Positions 11,915 to 20,614 of a stretch of 47,557 nucleotides of DNA are shown here, piece by piece. Source of the DNA: Pseudomonadota bacterium (lineage in GTDB: Bacteria; Pseudomonadota; Gammaproteobacteria; Steroidobacterales; Steroidobacteraceae); assembly GCA_016713725.1 (NCBI GenBank), contig JADJOO010000037.1, positions 1-47,557 of the forward strand. The letters are read 5' to 3'. The notes under the pieces were generated by a model. It saw only the letters and a list, made by a program, of their open reading frames with translations, was not told where the DNA came from and ran no database searches. The position numbers and the translations under genes were made by a program. Positions within the stretch are counted from its first letter, which is position 1. Each line of letters starts with the position of its first letter.

Positions 11915-11940
11915 GGCGGCTTTCCGCCGCCTTTGTGTTT
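11915..11940 (+). terminator. Rho-independent terminator / riboswitch expression platform
   Basis: GGCGGC (11915-11920), a five-base loop, GCCGCC (11926-11931) and then TTTGTGTTT. It lies directly after aptamer 2 and 40 bases before the gcvT start, the place expected for a ligand-controlled terminator. Confidence 0.75.
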
Positions 11941-11980
11941 GCGATCGGTCGGCCGAATCCAGAGGTTTCCGCCACATGCC

Positions 11981-13067
11981 ATGACGAATCACCCCTTTGC
12001 GATGCCGCATGTCGCGCCCAACGCCCGCATGGTCGACTTCGGCGGCTGGGACATGCCGGTGCATTACGGTTCGCAGATCGAGGAGCACCACGCGGTGCGC
12101 CGGAACGCGGGCGTGTTCGATGTCTCGCACATGTGCGTGAGCGACCTGCACGGCGCAGGCGCGCGAGCCTTTCTCGAGCGACTGATCGCGAACGATGTCG
12201 GCAAGCTGCGCGTCGCCGGCAAGGCGCTGTACAGCTGCATGCTGAATGAAGCGGGCGGCGTGCTCGACGACCTCATCGTCTATTTCATGCACGAGCAGTG
12301 GTTCCGCGTCGTCGTCAATGCCGGCACGCGCGACCAGGACCTGGCCTGGATGCGTGCCCAGGCCGCGGGCTTCGGCGTGACGATCACCGAGCGCGCGGAT
12401 CTCGCGATGATCGCGGTGCAGGGGCCGAAGGCGCGCGCCATCCAGAGCCGCTGCTGCCGTCTGGCGCAGCGTCGCGGCCGCCTGCGCAGGAGGGCCGTTC
12501 TTCGGTGCCCGATGCCCGGGAGCGTCTGGTTCGTCGCGCGCACCGGTTACACCGGCGAAGACGGCTTCGAAATCATGCTGCCTGCGCGGCAGGCCGACCC
12601 GCTGTGGCGGGCTTGCGCTAACGCGGGCGTCGCGTCATGCGGGCTCGGTGCGCGCGATACGCTGCGGCTCGAGGCCGGCATGAACCTCTATGGCAACGAC
12701 ATGGACGAGACCACCTCGCCGCTCGAATGCGGCCTCAAGTGGACGGTCGCCTTGGCGCCGCAGGACCGCGAGTTCATCGGCCGGCCCGCGCTTGCAGCGA
12801 TCCGCGCGCGCGGCGATACCCGAAGGCTCGTCGGCCTGCTGCTCGAGGACCGGGGCGTGCTGCGTGGCCATCAGAAAGTGCTGGTCGCCGCCGTCGGTGA
12901 AGGCGAGGGTCACCAGCGGCACGTTCTCGCCGACGCTGGAGCGCTCGATCGGCTTTGCGCGCGTGCCGGCAAGACGGGCGACCGCTGCAGGTCGACATCC
13001 GCGGCAAGCTCGTCGCGGCGCGGGTGGTGAAACCGCCGTTCGTGCGCCACGGCAGCGCTGCCTTTGA
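11981..13067 (+). CDS. gcvT: Glycine cleavage system T protein (aminomethyltransferase, frameshifted)
   Basis: Transfers the methylene group from aminomethyl-lipoyl-GcvH to tetrahydrofolate, releasing ammonia. Motifs: ARMVDFGGWDMPVHYGSQIE, HHAVRRNAGVFDVSHM, NDVGKLRVAGKALYSCMLNE, GGVLDDLIVY, AVQGPKARA, ARTGYTGEDGFEIMLP, GLGARDTLRLEAGMNLYGND and, near the end, VDIRGKLVAARVVKPPFVRH. The ATG at 11981 is the likely start; an indel a few codons in hides the usual TPL-x-D-H opening. Other indels lie near 12450, 12510, 12905 and 12975. The stop at 13067 is in the frame reached after the last repair. The open frame extends upstream through the riboswitch, but that part is not coding. First gene of the gcv operon. 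Confidence 0.95.
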
Positions 13068-13093
13068 TCTTTCAGACTTCCCAGGATTCCGTC

Positions 13094-13480
13094 ATGAGCA
13101 AGGTACCCCACGATCTCCGCTATACTCAAGTCGCACGAATGGGCCCGCCTCGAGGCCGACGGCACGGTCAAGATCGGCATCTCGGATCACGCGCAGCAGG
13201 CGCTGGGCGACCTCGTGTTCGTCGAGGCGCCGGAAGCCGGGCGTCACGTGAACGCCGGCGAAGCCTGCGCGGTCGTCGAGTCCGTGAAGGCGGCGTCGGA
13301 CGTCTACAGCCCGATTACCGGCGAAGTCGTGGCCGGCAATGCCGAGCGCGGCGGCCAGCCCGAGCTGATCAACCAGGACCCGTACGGCGCTGGCTGGATG
13401 ATGCGCGTGCGACAAGGCCCAGTTCGCGTCGATGCTCGACGCCATGCCTACGCTGCCGCCCTCGCCGCCGAGCGCACTAA
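13094..13480 (+). CDS. gcvH: Glycine cleavage system H protein (frameshifted)
   Basis: Lipoyl carrier protein shuttling the aminomethyl group between GcvP, GcvT and dihydrolipoamide dehydrogenase. Starts at ATG 13094 (MSKVPHDLRYT). After an indel near 13128 it reads KSHEWARLEADGTVKIGISD, then HAQQALGDLVFVEAPEAG and the lipoylation site AVVESVKAASDVYSP (the lysine in ESVKAAS). INQDPYGAGWMMRVR follows. A second indel near 13410 hides the final helix. TAA at 13478-13480. About 128 residues, the usual length. 26 bases after gcvT. Confidence 0.94.
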   Translation: MSKVPHDLRYTQVARMGPPRGRRHGQDRHLGSRAAGAGRPRVRRGAGSRASRERRRSLRGRRVREGGVGRLQPDYRRSRGRQCRARRPARADQPGPVRRWLDDARATRPSSRRCSTPCLRCRPRRRAH

Positions 13481-13499
13481 GCACCACGGAGGCGGCGCC

Positions 13500-14870
13500 A
13501 TGCCATTCATCCCGCACACCCCCAACGACATCCGCACGATGCTCAAGGTGATCGGCGCGCCGGACATCGACGCGCTGTTCGACGAGATCCCGGCGGACCT
13601 GCGCGCTCCCGGCCTGCCGGGCATGCCGCCGGGCGCTCAACGAGATGGAGATCGGCCGGCTGATGACCGAGCGCGCCGCGCAGGACGGCCGGCCGCTGAA
13701 CTTCATCGGCGCGGGTGCGTACGAGCACCACATTCCGGCGGCGGTGTGGGCGATCACGACGCGCGGCGAGTTCTACAGCGCCTACACGCCCTACCAGGCC
13801 GAGGCGAGCCAGGGCACGCTGCAGCTGATCTACGAATACCAGACGATGATCGCGAGCCTGACCGGCATGCACGTCTCGAACGCCTCGCTGTACGACGGCG
13901 GCTCGGCCGTGGCCGAAGCGTGCCTGATGGCGGTGCGCGCCAACCGCAGGTCGAAGTCGCCGCGCATCCTGGTGCCGCGGCGCTGAACCCGAACTACCGC
14001 AAGGTGCGCAGGTGGTCGCCGGCAACCAGGGCATCGCGTTCGAGGCGCTGCCGTACGACCAGAAGCGGGCAGACGCTGGTCTCGGCGCTGGAGCCCTACA
14101 ACGGCCAGGACATCACCGCGCTCGTGATCCAGCAGCCGAACTTCTTCGGCGTGCTCGAGGACGTGGATGCGCTGACCGACTGGGCCCACAGCCAGGGCGC
14201 GTTCGTGATCGCGGTCGTGAATCCGACCTCGCTCGCGATCCTGAAGCCGCCCGGTGAATGGGGCACGAAGGGCGCGGACATCGTGGTGGGCGACGGGCAG
14301 CCGCTCGGCGTGCCGCTGTCGTCCGGCGGTCCTTACTTCGGGTTCATGACCACGCGCATGGACTATGTGCGTTCGATGCCGGGTCGCATCGTCGGCCGTA
14401 CCGTCGACCTCGACGGCAAGCGCGGCTTCACGCTGACGCTGCAGGCGCGCGAGCAGCACATCCGCCGCGCCAAGGCGACCTCGAACATCTGCACCAACCA
14501 GGGCCTGCTGGTGACGGCGGCGACGATCTACATGTCGCTGCTCGGCGCGGAGGGCCTCGGCGCAGGTGGCCGACGTCGATGCGCGCACGCAGGAGCTGGT
14601 CGCGGCGCTCACGCGCATGCCGGGCGTGCGGCTTGCGTTCGACGGGCCGCGGTTCCACGAGGCCGTGCTGCTGCTCGACCGGCCGGTCAGGCCGGTGCTG
14701 GAGCGCGCTCGCGGCGCAGGGCATCGTCGGCGGGCTGACATTTCCGCGCGCTACCCGTCGCTCGGCAATGCGCTGCTGGTGTGTGCCACCGAAACACGCA
14801 CGCTGGCCGACAGCGAAACCTACGCGCGTGCGCTCGCTGAAACGATGGGCAACTCGCGGCCGCGGCCTGA
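13500..14870 (+). CDS. gcvPA: Glycine dehydrogenase (decarboxylating) subunit 1 (frameshifted)
   Basis: First half of the split P protein, which with GcvPB decarboxylates glycine onto the lipoyl arm of GcvH. The ATG at 13500 has an excellent ribosome-binding site (GGAGG at 13488-13492). Motifs: MPFIPHTPNDIRTML, IGAGAYEHHIPAAVWAI, EFYSAYTPYQAEASQGTLQL, YEYQTMIASLTGMHVSNASL, YDGGSAVAEACLMA, VIQQPNFFGVLEDVDAL, GWGTKGADIVVGDGQPLGVP (first residue E in the sequence) and LTLQAREQHIRRAKATSNIC. Indels lie near 13630, 13950-14070, 14565 and 14710. TGA at 14868-14870 gives about 455 residues, as expected. This subunit lacks the PLP lysine, which is in GcvPB. Confidence 0.95.
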
Positions 14871-14887
14871 GCCCAGGAATCAACGCC

Positions 14888-16343
14888 ATGCACCGAAAAG
14901 CTGATATTCGAGCACTCCGCGCCCGGCCGCGGCGCCGATGCGCAGTACCCGCAGGTGCCCGTCGAGCGCGCCGATCCCGGCAGCCTGCGCCGCGCCGCGC
15001 CGCCGCTGCTGCCCGAGGTCAGCGAACTCGAGGCCGTGCGGCACTTCACGCGGCTGTCGCAGCTGAACTTCTCCATCGACACGCACTTCTACCCGCTCGG
15101 GTCGTGCACGATGAAGTACAACCCGAAGGCCTGTAACCAGTACGCGATGCTGCCCGAGCTGCTCGGCCGTCATCCGCTGGCGCCGGAATCGCAGGGCCAG
15201 GGTTTACTCGCCTGCATGTACGAGCTGCAGGAGATGCTGAAGGAAGTGACCGGCATGCGCGGCGTGTCGCTGAATCCGATGGCGGGCGCGCAGGGCGAGT
15301 TCGCCGGCGTCGCGATGATCCGCGCGTACCACAAGGCCCGCAAGGACCTGGCGCGCATCGAGATCATCGTGCCCGAGGCCGCGCACGGCACGAACCCCGC
15401 CACCGCGACGATGTGCGGCTGCACGGTGAGGGAGATCCCGACGCAGGCGAACGGCGACATCGATCTCGAGTCGCTCAAGGCGGCGGTCGGCCCGCAGACG
15501 GCCGGCATCATGCTGACCAATCCGTCGACGCTCGGCGTGTTCGAGCGCCACATCGACGAAGTGCGCCGGATCGTGCATGAAGCCGGCGGCCTGCTGTACT
15601 ACGACGGCGCCAACCTCAACGCGATCCTCGGCAAGGTGCGGCCCGGCGACATGGGCTTCGACGTGATCCACATGAACCTGCACAAGACCTTCTCGACGCC
15701 GCACGGCGGCGGCGGGCCGGGCGCGGGTGCCGTGGGCGTCAGCGAGCGGCTGCTGCCGTTCCTGCCGATCCCGATCGTCGGCAAGGAGGGCGACCGCTAT
15801 CGCTGGCTGTCGGAAGCGGACCTGCCGCAGTCGATCGGCCGGCTGTCGGGCTTCATGGGCAATGCGGGCGTGCTGCTGCGCGCGTACATCTACATGCGCA
15901 TGCTCGGCCGTGACGGCATGCAGCGTGTGTCGGAGTTCGCGACGCTCAACTCGAATTACCTGGCGGCGCGACTTCGCGCCGCAGGATTCGAACTCGCATA
16001 CCCGGAGCGCCGGGCCAGCCACGAGTTCATCGTCACGCTGCGGCGCGAGGCGCGGGAATGGGGCACGAACGCGATGGATTTCGCCAAGCGGCTGCTCGAC
16101 TTCGGCATCCACTCGCCGACCACCTACTTCCCGCTGCTGGTGCCGGAGTGCTTCCTGGTCGAGCCGACCGAGACCGAATCGAAGGAAGAGCTGGACGCCT
16201 TCGTCGACGCCATGATCGCGATCCGGCGCGAAGCCGAAACGGAGCCCGACAAGCTCAAGGGCGCGCCGTGGACCCTGCCGGTGCGACGCCTCGACGATGT
16301 CCGTGCGGCGAAACAGCTCGACCTGACCTGGAAGGCTGCATGA
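14888..16343 (+). CDS. gcvPB: Glycine dehydrogenase (decarboxylating) subunit 2
   Basis: PLP-binding half of the split P protein. One extra base just after the ATG at 14888 shifts the first codons; removing it gives TEKLIFEHSAPGRGADAQYP. From 14955 the frame is open to TGA 16341-16343. Visible: HFYPLGSCTMKYNPKACNQY, VSLNPMAGAQGEFAGVAMIR, the PLP-lysine motif HMNLHKTFSTPHGGGGPG (about 15670-15722) and YFPLLVPECFLVEPTETESK near the end. About 485 residues, normal for the family. The stop overlaps the start of dgkA by four bases (ATGA). Confidence 0.96.
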
Positions 16344-16726
16344 CCGATGACTTGCGCGAGGGCGGCCGCCCGACCGGGCTGACCAGGCTCTGGCTTGCGA
16401 CGCAGAACTCGTGCGGGGCATCGCCAACTGCTACCGCAACGAGGCCGCCTTCCGGCAGGAAGCTCTGGCCGCCTGCCTCCTGGTTCCGGCGAGGCCTGTG
16501 GCTGGGCCAGAACGGGATCGAGCGGGCGCTGCTGGTCGGCGCCGTGCTCGTGCTCATGATCGTCGAGTTGCTGAACACCGGCATCGAGGTCGTGGTCGAC
16601 CGGATCGGGGTCGAGCGGCATCCGCTGTCCGGGTTTGCCAAGGACGTCGGCTCCGCGGCCGTCCTGTTCGGACTCGTCCTGCTATTCTCGACCTGGGCGC
16701 TGGTCCTCTGGGATCGCTTCTTCTGA
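16340..16726 (+). CDS. dgkA: Diacylglycerol kinase (frameshifted)
   Basis: Small three-helix inner-membrane enzyme that phosphorylates diacylglycerol to phosphatidate, recycling lipid. Begins at ATG 16340, sharing ATGA with the gcvPB stop. After indels near 16405 and 16490 it reads RGIANCYRNEAAFRQEALAA, LWLGQNGIERALLVGAVL, the active-site helix VELLNTGIEVVVDRIG, HPLSGFAKDVGSAAVLFGLV, and ends DRFF at 16726. ELLN, the VDR segment and AKDxGSAAV are DgkA signatures. A lipid gene as the last member of a glycine-cleavage operon is unusual, and the overlap suggests co-translation. Confidence 0.9.
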   Translation: MTDDLREGGRPTGLTRLWLATQNSCGASPTATATRPPSGRKLWPPASWFRRGLWLGQNGIERALLVGAVLVLMIVELLNTGIEVVVDRIGVERHPLSGFAKDVGSAAVLFGLVLLFSTWALVLWDRFF

Positions 16727-16766
16727 CCCCGCGGTGGAGGTGCCGCACGGCTCCTTCTCCGACTAA

Positions 16767-16791
16767 CCCCTATCCCCTAACCCCTATCCCC
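16767..16791 (-). other. G-quadruplex motif upstream of the kinase gene
   Basis: The plus strand has four CCCC tracts separated by TAT, TAA, TAT (16767-16791), six bases before the ATG at 16797. The minus strand therefore carries four G4 tracts with three-base loops, an ideal quadruplex pattern on the template strand. No normal ribosome-binding site is visible there. Confidence 0.7.
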
Positions 16792-16796
16792 TTCCT

Positions 16797-17729
16797 ATGA
16801 CAGCACTAGTCTGCGGCTCCCTGGCGTTCGACACCGTCATGGTCTTCCCCGGTCATTTCCGCGAGCACATCCTCGCCGACCGCATCCACATGCTGAACGT
16901 GTCGTTCCTGGTGCCGAGCATGCGGCGCAATTTCGGCGGCTGCGCCGGCAACATCGCCTACAACCTGATGCTGCTGGGCGAGAAGGGCGCGCCGATGGGG
17001 ACGGTGGGTCACGACTTCGAGCCGTACCGGCGCTGGCTGAAAGCCTGCGCCGTCAGCCTCGACTACGTGCGTGAGCTCGACGACGAGTTCACGGCGCAGG
17101 CTTTCATCACGACGGACATCGACGACAACCAGATCACCGCGTTCCACCCGGGTGCGATGTCACAGTCGCACCTCAACGCCGTGCCGACCGCCGCGGGCGT
17201 CACGCTCGGCGTCGTGGCGCCGGACGGTCGCGACGGCATGGTGGCACACGCACTGCAGTTCGCGGCCGCGGGCATCCCGTGGCTGTTCGACCCCGGCCAG
17301 GGCTTGCCGATGTTCGACGGCGAGGCGCTCCGCGACCTGATCGGCAAGGCCACCTGGGTCGCGGTCAACGACTACGAAGGCCAGATGCTGCAGGAGCGGA
17401 CGGGTTGGGGCCCGGAAGAGATCGCGAAGCGAGTCCGTGCCTACATCGTCACCAAGGGCGCTGAGGGCAGCGTCATCCACGCCGGCGGCAGGCAGTACGC
17501 AATTCCGACGGTCAAGCCGGAGGCGGTCAAGGATCCGACCGGGTGCGGCGACGCGTACCGCGCCGGACTTATTTTTGGCCTGATGAATGAACTCGACTGG
17601 GAAACCACGGGTCGAATTGCCTCACTGATGGGTTCCATCAAGATCGCGCACTCCGGCACGCAGAACCACCGCTTCGACATGAACGAATTCAAGCAGCGCT
17701 TCAGCGCGGCGTACGGCCGCGAACTGTGA
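16797..17729 (+). CDS. PfkB-family carbohydrate/adenosine kinase
   Basis: Intact, 310 residues. Ribokinase/PfkB fold. The substrate-binding N-terminus is CGSLAFDTVM, followed by the NFGGCAGNIAYNLMLLG block (residues 45-61). The C-terminal PfkB signature DPTGCGDAYRAGLIFGL has the likely catalytic base Asp252 and anion hole GCGD. Bacterial relatives of this form are usually annotated as adenosine kinase or carbohydrate kinase; I cannot tell nucleoside from sugar by sequence alone. Its TGA overlaps the GTG start of the next gene (GTGA, 17726-17729), indicating an operon with the HtrA-like protein. Upstream is a C-rich repeat instead of a clear Shine-Dalgarno. Confidence 0.88.
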   Translation: MTALVCGSLAFDTVMVFPGHFREHILADRIHMLNVSFLVPSMRRNFGGCAGNIAYNLMLLGEKGAPMGTVGHDFEPYRRWLKACAVSLDYVRELDDEFTAQAFITTDIDDNQITAFHPGAMSQSHLNAVPTAAGVTLGVVAPDGRDGMVAHALQFAAAGIPWLFDPGQGLPMFDGEALRDLIGKATWVAVNDYEGQMLQERTGWGPEEIAKRVRAYIVTKGAEGSVIHAGGRQYAIPTVKPEAVKDPTGCGDAYRAGLIFGLMNELDWETTGRIASLMGSIKIAHSGTQNHRFDMNEFKQRFSAAYGREL

Positions 17730-20566
17730 CCTCCTTTCCAGCGAACACCCGCGGCGGCGCGGGCCGACGGCTCGTCCGGTTGCTGCTGTTGCCGTGGCTG
17801 GCCGTGGGTTTCGTCGGTGGCGCATCCGCCACCGAAAGCCCTGCCTGGGACCGCACGATCGAACGCATCGCGCCGTCGGTCGTCACCATCGAAATCGACC
17901 AGACCCGCGCCTTCGACACGGAGTGGAACCAGTCGAGCCAGGCGACGGGCTTCGTGGTCGACGCCGTGCGGGGCTTGATCCTGACCAACCGGCACGTGGT
18001 GACGCCCGGACCGGTGGTGGCAACCGCGGTGTTCCAGAACCGCGAGGAAGTCGAGCTGCACGCCGTCTATCGCGACCCGGTGCACGACTTCGGCATCTAT
18101 CGCTACGACCCGGCCAAGTTACGTTACGTGCAGCCCGTGGCGCTGCCGCTCTATCCGGAAGGCGCGCGTGTCGGCACCGAGATCCGCGTCGTAGGCAATG
18201 ACGCCGGCGAACAGCTCTCGATCCTGGCGGGCACCCTGGCTCGGCTCGACCGCGCAGCTCCCGAGTACGGCGTCGGCAAGTACAACGACTTCAATACGTT
18301 CTACGTGCAGGCCGCTTCCGGCACGTCGGGGGGCTCGTCGGGTTCGCCGGTGATCGACATCCAGGGTCGCGTCGTCGCGCTGAACGCTGGCGGCAGCAGC
18401 GGGGCGCAATCAAGTTTCTACCTGCCGCTCGATCGCGTGCAGCGTGCGCTGCAACTGATCCAGCGTGGCGAACCCGTGTCTCGCGGTACCCTGAAGACAG
18501 TATTCAACTACACGCCTTACGACGAACTCGTGCGTCTCGGCTTGCGGGCCGTCACGCAGGAAGCTGCACGCAAGGCGCGCCCCGATCTCACCGGCATGCT
18601 GGTGGTGGACGAGGTGCTGCCGGGCTCTCCGACCGATGGCAAGCTGCAACCCGGCGACATTCTCACCCACGTAAACGGCCAGCTCGTGACCACGTTCCTG
18701 CCGCTCGAGGAAATTCTCGACAACTCCGTCGGCGGCAAGGTCGACATCGTCGTCGAGCGCGGTGGTGAAAGGGTCCAGCAGACGCTGCCCGTAGGCGACC
18801 TGCACGCGATCACGCCCTCGGAATTCTTCGAGTTCGGTGATTCCGTCGTGCACACGCTTTCGTACCAGATGGCGCGACACTTCAATGCGCCCGTGAGCGG
18901 CGTGTACGTCGCCAACCCCGGCTACGTGTTGAACGCGGCGGGCGTGCCGCGCGGCGCCGTGATATCCAGCGTGAACGGCAAGCCGGTCGCCACCATGGCA
19001 GAGTTTCGCGACATCATTGCCGCCCTGCCGCATGGAGCGCGCGCGGCTTTGCGTTATTCCACGCTCGATGACCCCAAGGGTTCCGAGACTCGAGTGATGC
19101 GGATGGACCGCGCTTGGTTTGCGGCGAAGGTCTGCCGTCGCGACGACAAGACCGGCCTGTGGCCGTGCGAAGAGCTGGCAGCGCCCCCCGCTGCGGCAAC
19201 CGTGCCACCTGCCCGCACCCACTTCGCTGCCGGCAACGACAAGCGCGCGAACGAGATCGCGGCCTCGCTCGTGCTGGTGACGTTCGACATGCCGTTTTCC
19301 GTGGCCGGCATCACGGAGCGTAACTACCACGGCACTGGCGTCATCGTCGACGCCGAGCGCGGCCTCGTCGTGGTCGACCGCAACACGGTGCCCGTGGTGG
19401 CAGGCGACGTGCGCCTCACGATCGGCGGGTCGATCGAAGTGCCCGGCAATGTCGAGTACGTGCATCCGCTGCACAACCTGGCGGTCGTCTCGTTCGACCC
19501 GAAAGCGCTCGACGGCACGCCCATCCGGGCCGTTAAATTTGACACGCGCGAACTCGAGCCGGGCGAGCCGGTGACGGTCGTCGGCCTCGGCGGCGATTCG
19601 CGGCTGCGGTCGCTTGCGACGTACGTTGCGACCGTGGACGACGTCAATTTCCCGCTGTCCCGCACGCTGCAGTTCCGCGATGCCAACCTCGAAGTCGTCT
19701 CGCTCGTGAACTCCCCGTCGGATTTCGACGGCGTGATCACCGGCAAGGACGGCCGTGTCCGGGCGCTGTGGTCGAGTTTCGCCACTGAAGGCGCGCGCGA
19801 TGCGGTTCAGCTAAATCGCGGCATGCCGGCGTCGGTCGTGCTCGAGGCCGTGGCGGCCGCACGCGATGACAAGCCGCTGTATTCGCTCGAAACCGAGTTC
19901 GAAGCGCTGCCGATCGCTGCTGCGCGCAAGCTCGGGTTGACGGCCCAGTGGGTCGAGAAGCTGGAACAGCGCAACCCGGCGCACCGCCAGGTGCTGGCCG
20001 TGTCGAGAGTCGCCGCAGGTTCTGGCGCAGCCAGGGTGCTGCAGGAAGGCGACCTGCTGCTGGCCGTGAATGGCGTGACGCTCAACCGCTTCCGCGAAGT
20101 GGAGGAGGCAACGCAATCGCCCCGCGTGCAGGTCACCGTGCTGCGTGACGGCGCCGAGAAGGTCGTCGACGTCGAGACCGCGGCGCTCCGTGGCGAAGAC
20201 ATCGATCGCCTGCTGCTCTGGGCGGGCGCCGTGATCCATGCGCCGCATCGAGCGATGACGATCCAGCGTGCGATCCCGCCCGAGGGCGTGTTCGTCGCGT
20301 ACTTCGCCTACGGTTCGCCGTCGACGCGCTATGGTTTGTTTGCCGGGCGTCGCATCGTCGAGGTGGACGGCCGGCCGACGCCCGACCTCGACGCGTTCAT
20401 TGCCGCCGTGAGCGGCCGGCCCGATCGTTCGTCATTGCGTCTCAAGACGGTCACCTGGAACGGCTCCACGGGCGTGACGACGATGAAGCTCGACCAGAAT
20501 TACTGGCCGGCGTATGACCTGCGTCGCAACCCGGAAGGTGAGTGGGAGCGCAGGGTGATTCCCTGA
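17726..20566 (+). CDS. Nma111/Deg7-like double HtrA serine protease with four PDZ domains
   Basis: Intact, 946 residues, about twice a normal DegP. A signal peptide (residues 16-36, ending GGASA) directs it to the periplasm. Protease domain 1 (about 40-240) has a full triad: His90 in TNRHVV, Asp121 in VHDFGIY, Ser205 in SGGSSGSPVID. PDZ domains lie at about 270-355 and 375-465. A second trypsin-like domain follows (about 505-690; GTGVIVDAERGLVVVDRNTV, GSIEVPGNVEYVHPLHNLAV). It is degenerate: NTV replaces the His motif and SPSDFDG stands where the serine motif should be. Two more PDZ domains lie at about 715-810 and 840-930. This order (active protease, PDZ, PDZ, dead protease, PDZ, PDZ) is known from yeast Nma111 and plant Deg7. 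The role here is presumably envelope protein quality control. Coupled to the upstream kinase by GTGA. Confidence 0.9.
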   Translation: MTSFPANTRGGAGRRLVRLLLLPWLAVGFVGGASATESPAWDRTIERIAPSVVTIEIDQTRAFDTEWNQSSQATGFVVDAVRGLILTNRHVVTPGPVVATAVFQNREEVELHAVYRDPVHDFGIYRYDPAKLRYVQPVALPLYPEGARVGTEIRVVGNDAGEQLSILAGTLARLDRAAPEYGVGKYNDFNTFYVQAASGTSGGSSGSPVIDIQGRVVALNAGGSSGAQSSFYLPLDRVQRALQLIQRGEPVSRGTLKTVFNYTPYDELVRLGLRAVTQEAARKARPDLTGMLVVDEVLPGSPTDGKLQPGDILTHVNGQLVTTFLPLEEILDNSVGGKVDIVVERGGERVQQTLPVGDLHAITPSEFFEFGDSVVHTLSYQMARHFNAPVSGVYVANPGYVLNAAGVPRGAVISSVNGKPVATMAEFRDIIAALPHGARAALRYSTLDDPKGSETRVMRMDRAWFAAKVCRRDDKTGLWPCEELAAPPAAATVPPARTHFAAGNDKRANEIAASLVLVTFDMPFSVAGITERNYHGTGVIVDAERGLVVVDRNTVPVVAGDVRLTIGGSIEVPGNVEYVHPLHNLAVVSFDPKALDGTPIRAVKFDTRELEPGEPVTVVGLGGDSRLRSLATYVATVDDVNFPLSRTLQFRDANLEVVSLVNSPSDFDGVITGKDGRVRALWSSFATEGARDAVQLNRGMPASVVLEAVAAARDDKPLYSLETEFEALPIAAARKLGLTAQWVEKLEQRNPAHRQVLAVSRVAAGSGAARVLQEGDLLLAVNGVTLNRFREVEEATQSPRVQVTVLRDGAEKVVDVETAALRGEDIDRLLLWAGAVIHAPHRAMTIQRAIPPEGVFVAYFAYGSPSTRYGLFAGRRIVEVDGRPTPDLDAFIAAVSGRPDRSSLRLKTVTWNGSTGVTTMKLDQNYWPAYDLRRNPEGEWERRVIP

Positions 20567-20614
20567 GCCCGCGCCTGCGCGGCGCCCGGTGTTTGACGCT
20601 ATCATTCGCGTCCT

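Noticed and set aside
11726..11980. N-terminal extension of GcvT through the leader
   Set aside because: This stretch is the glycine riboswitch and terminator; GcvT homologues start near the ATG at 11981.
15204..16427. 407-residue minus-strand open frame
   Set aside because: Antisense to well-supported gcvPB; no recognisable domain.
18410..20248. Long minus-strand frames under the HtrA-like gene
   Set aside because: Shadows of a clearly coding 946-residue protein.
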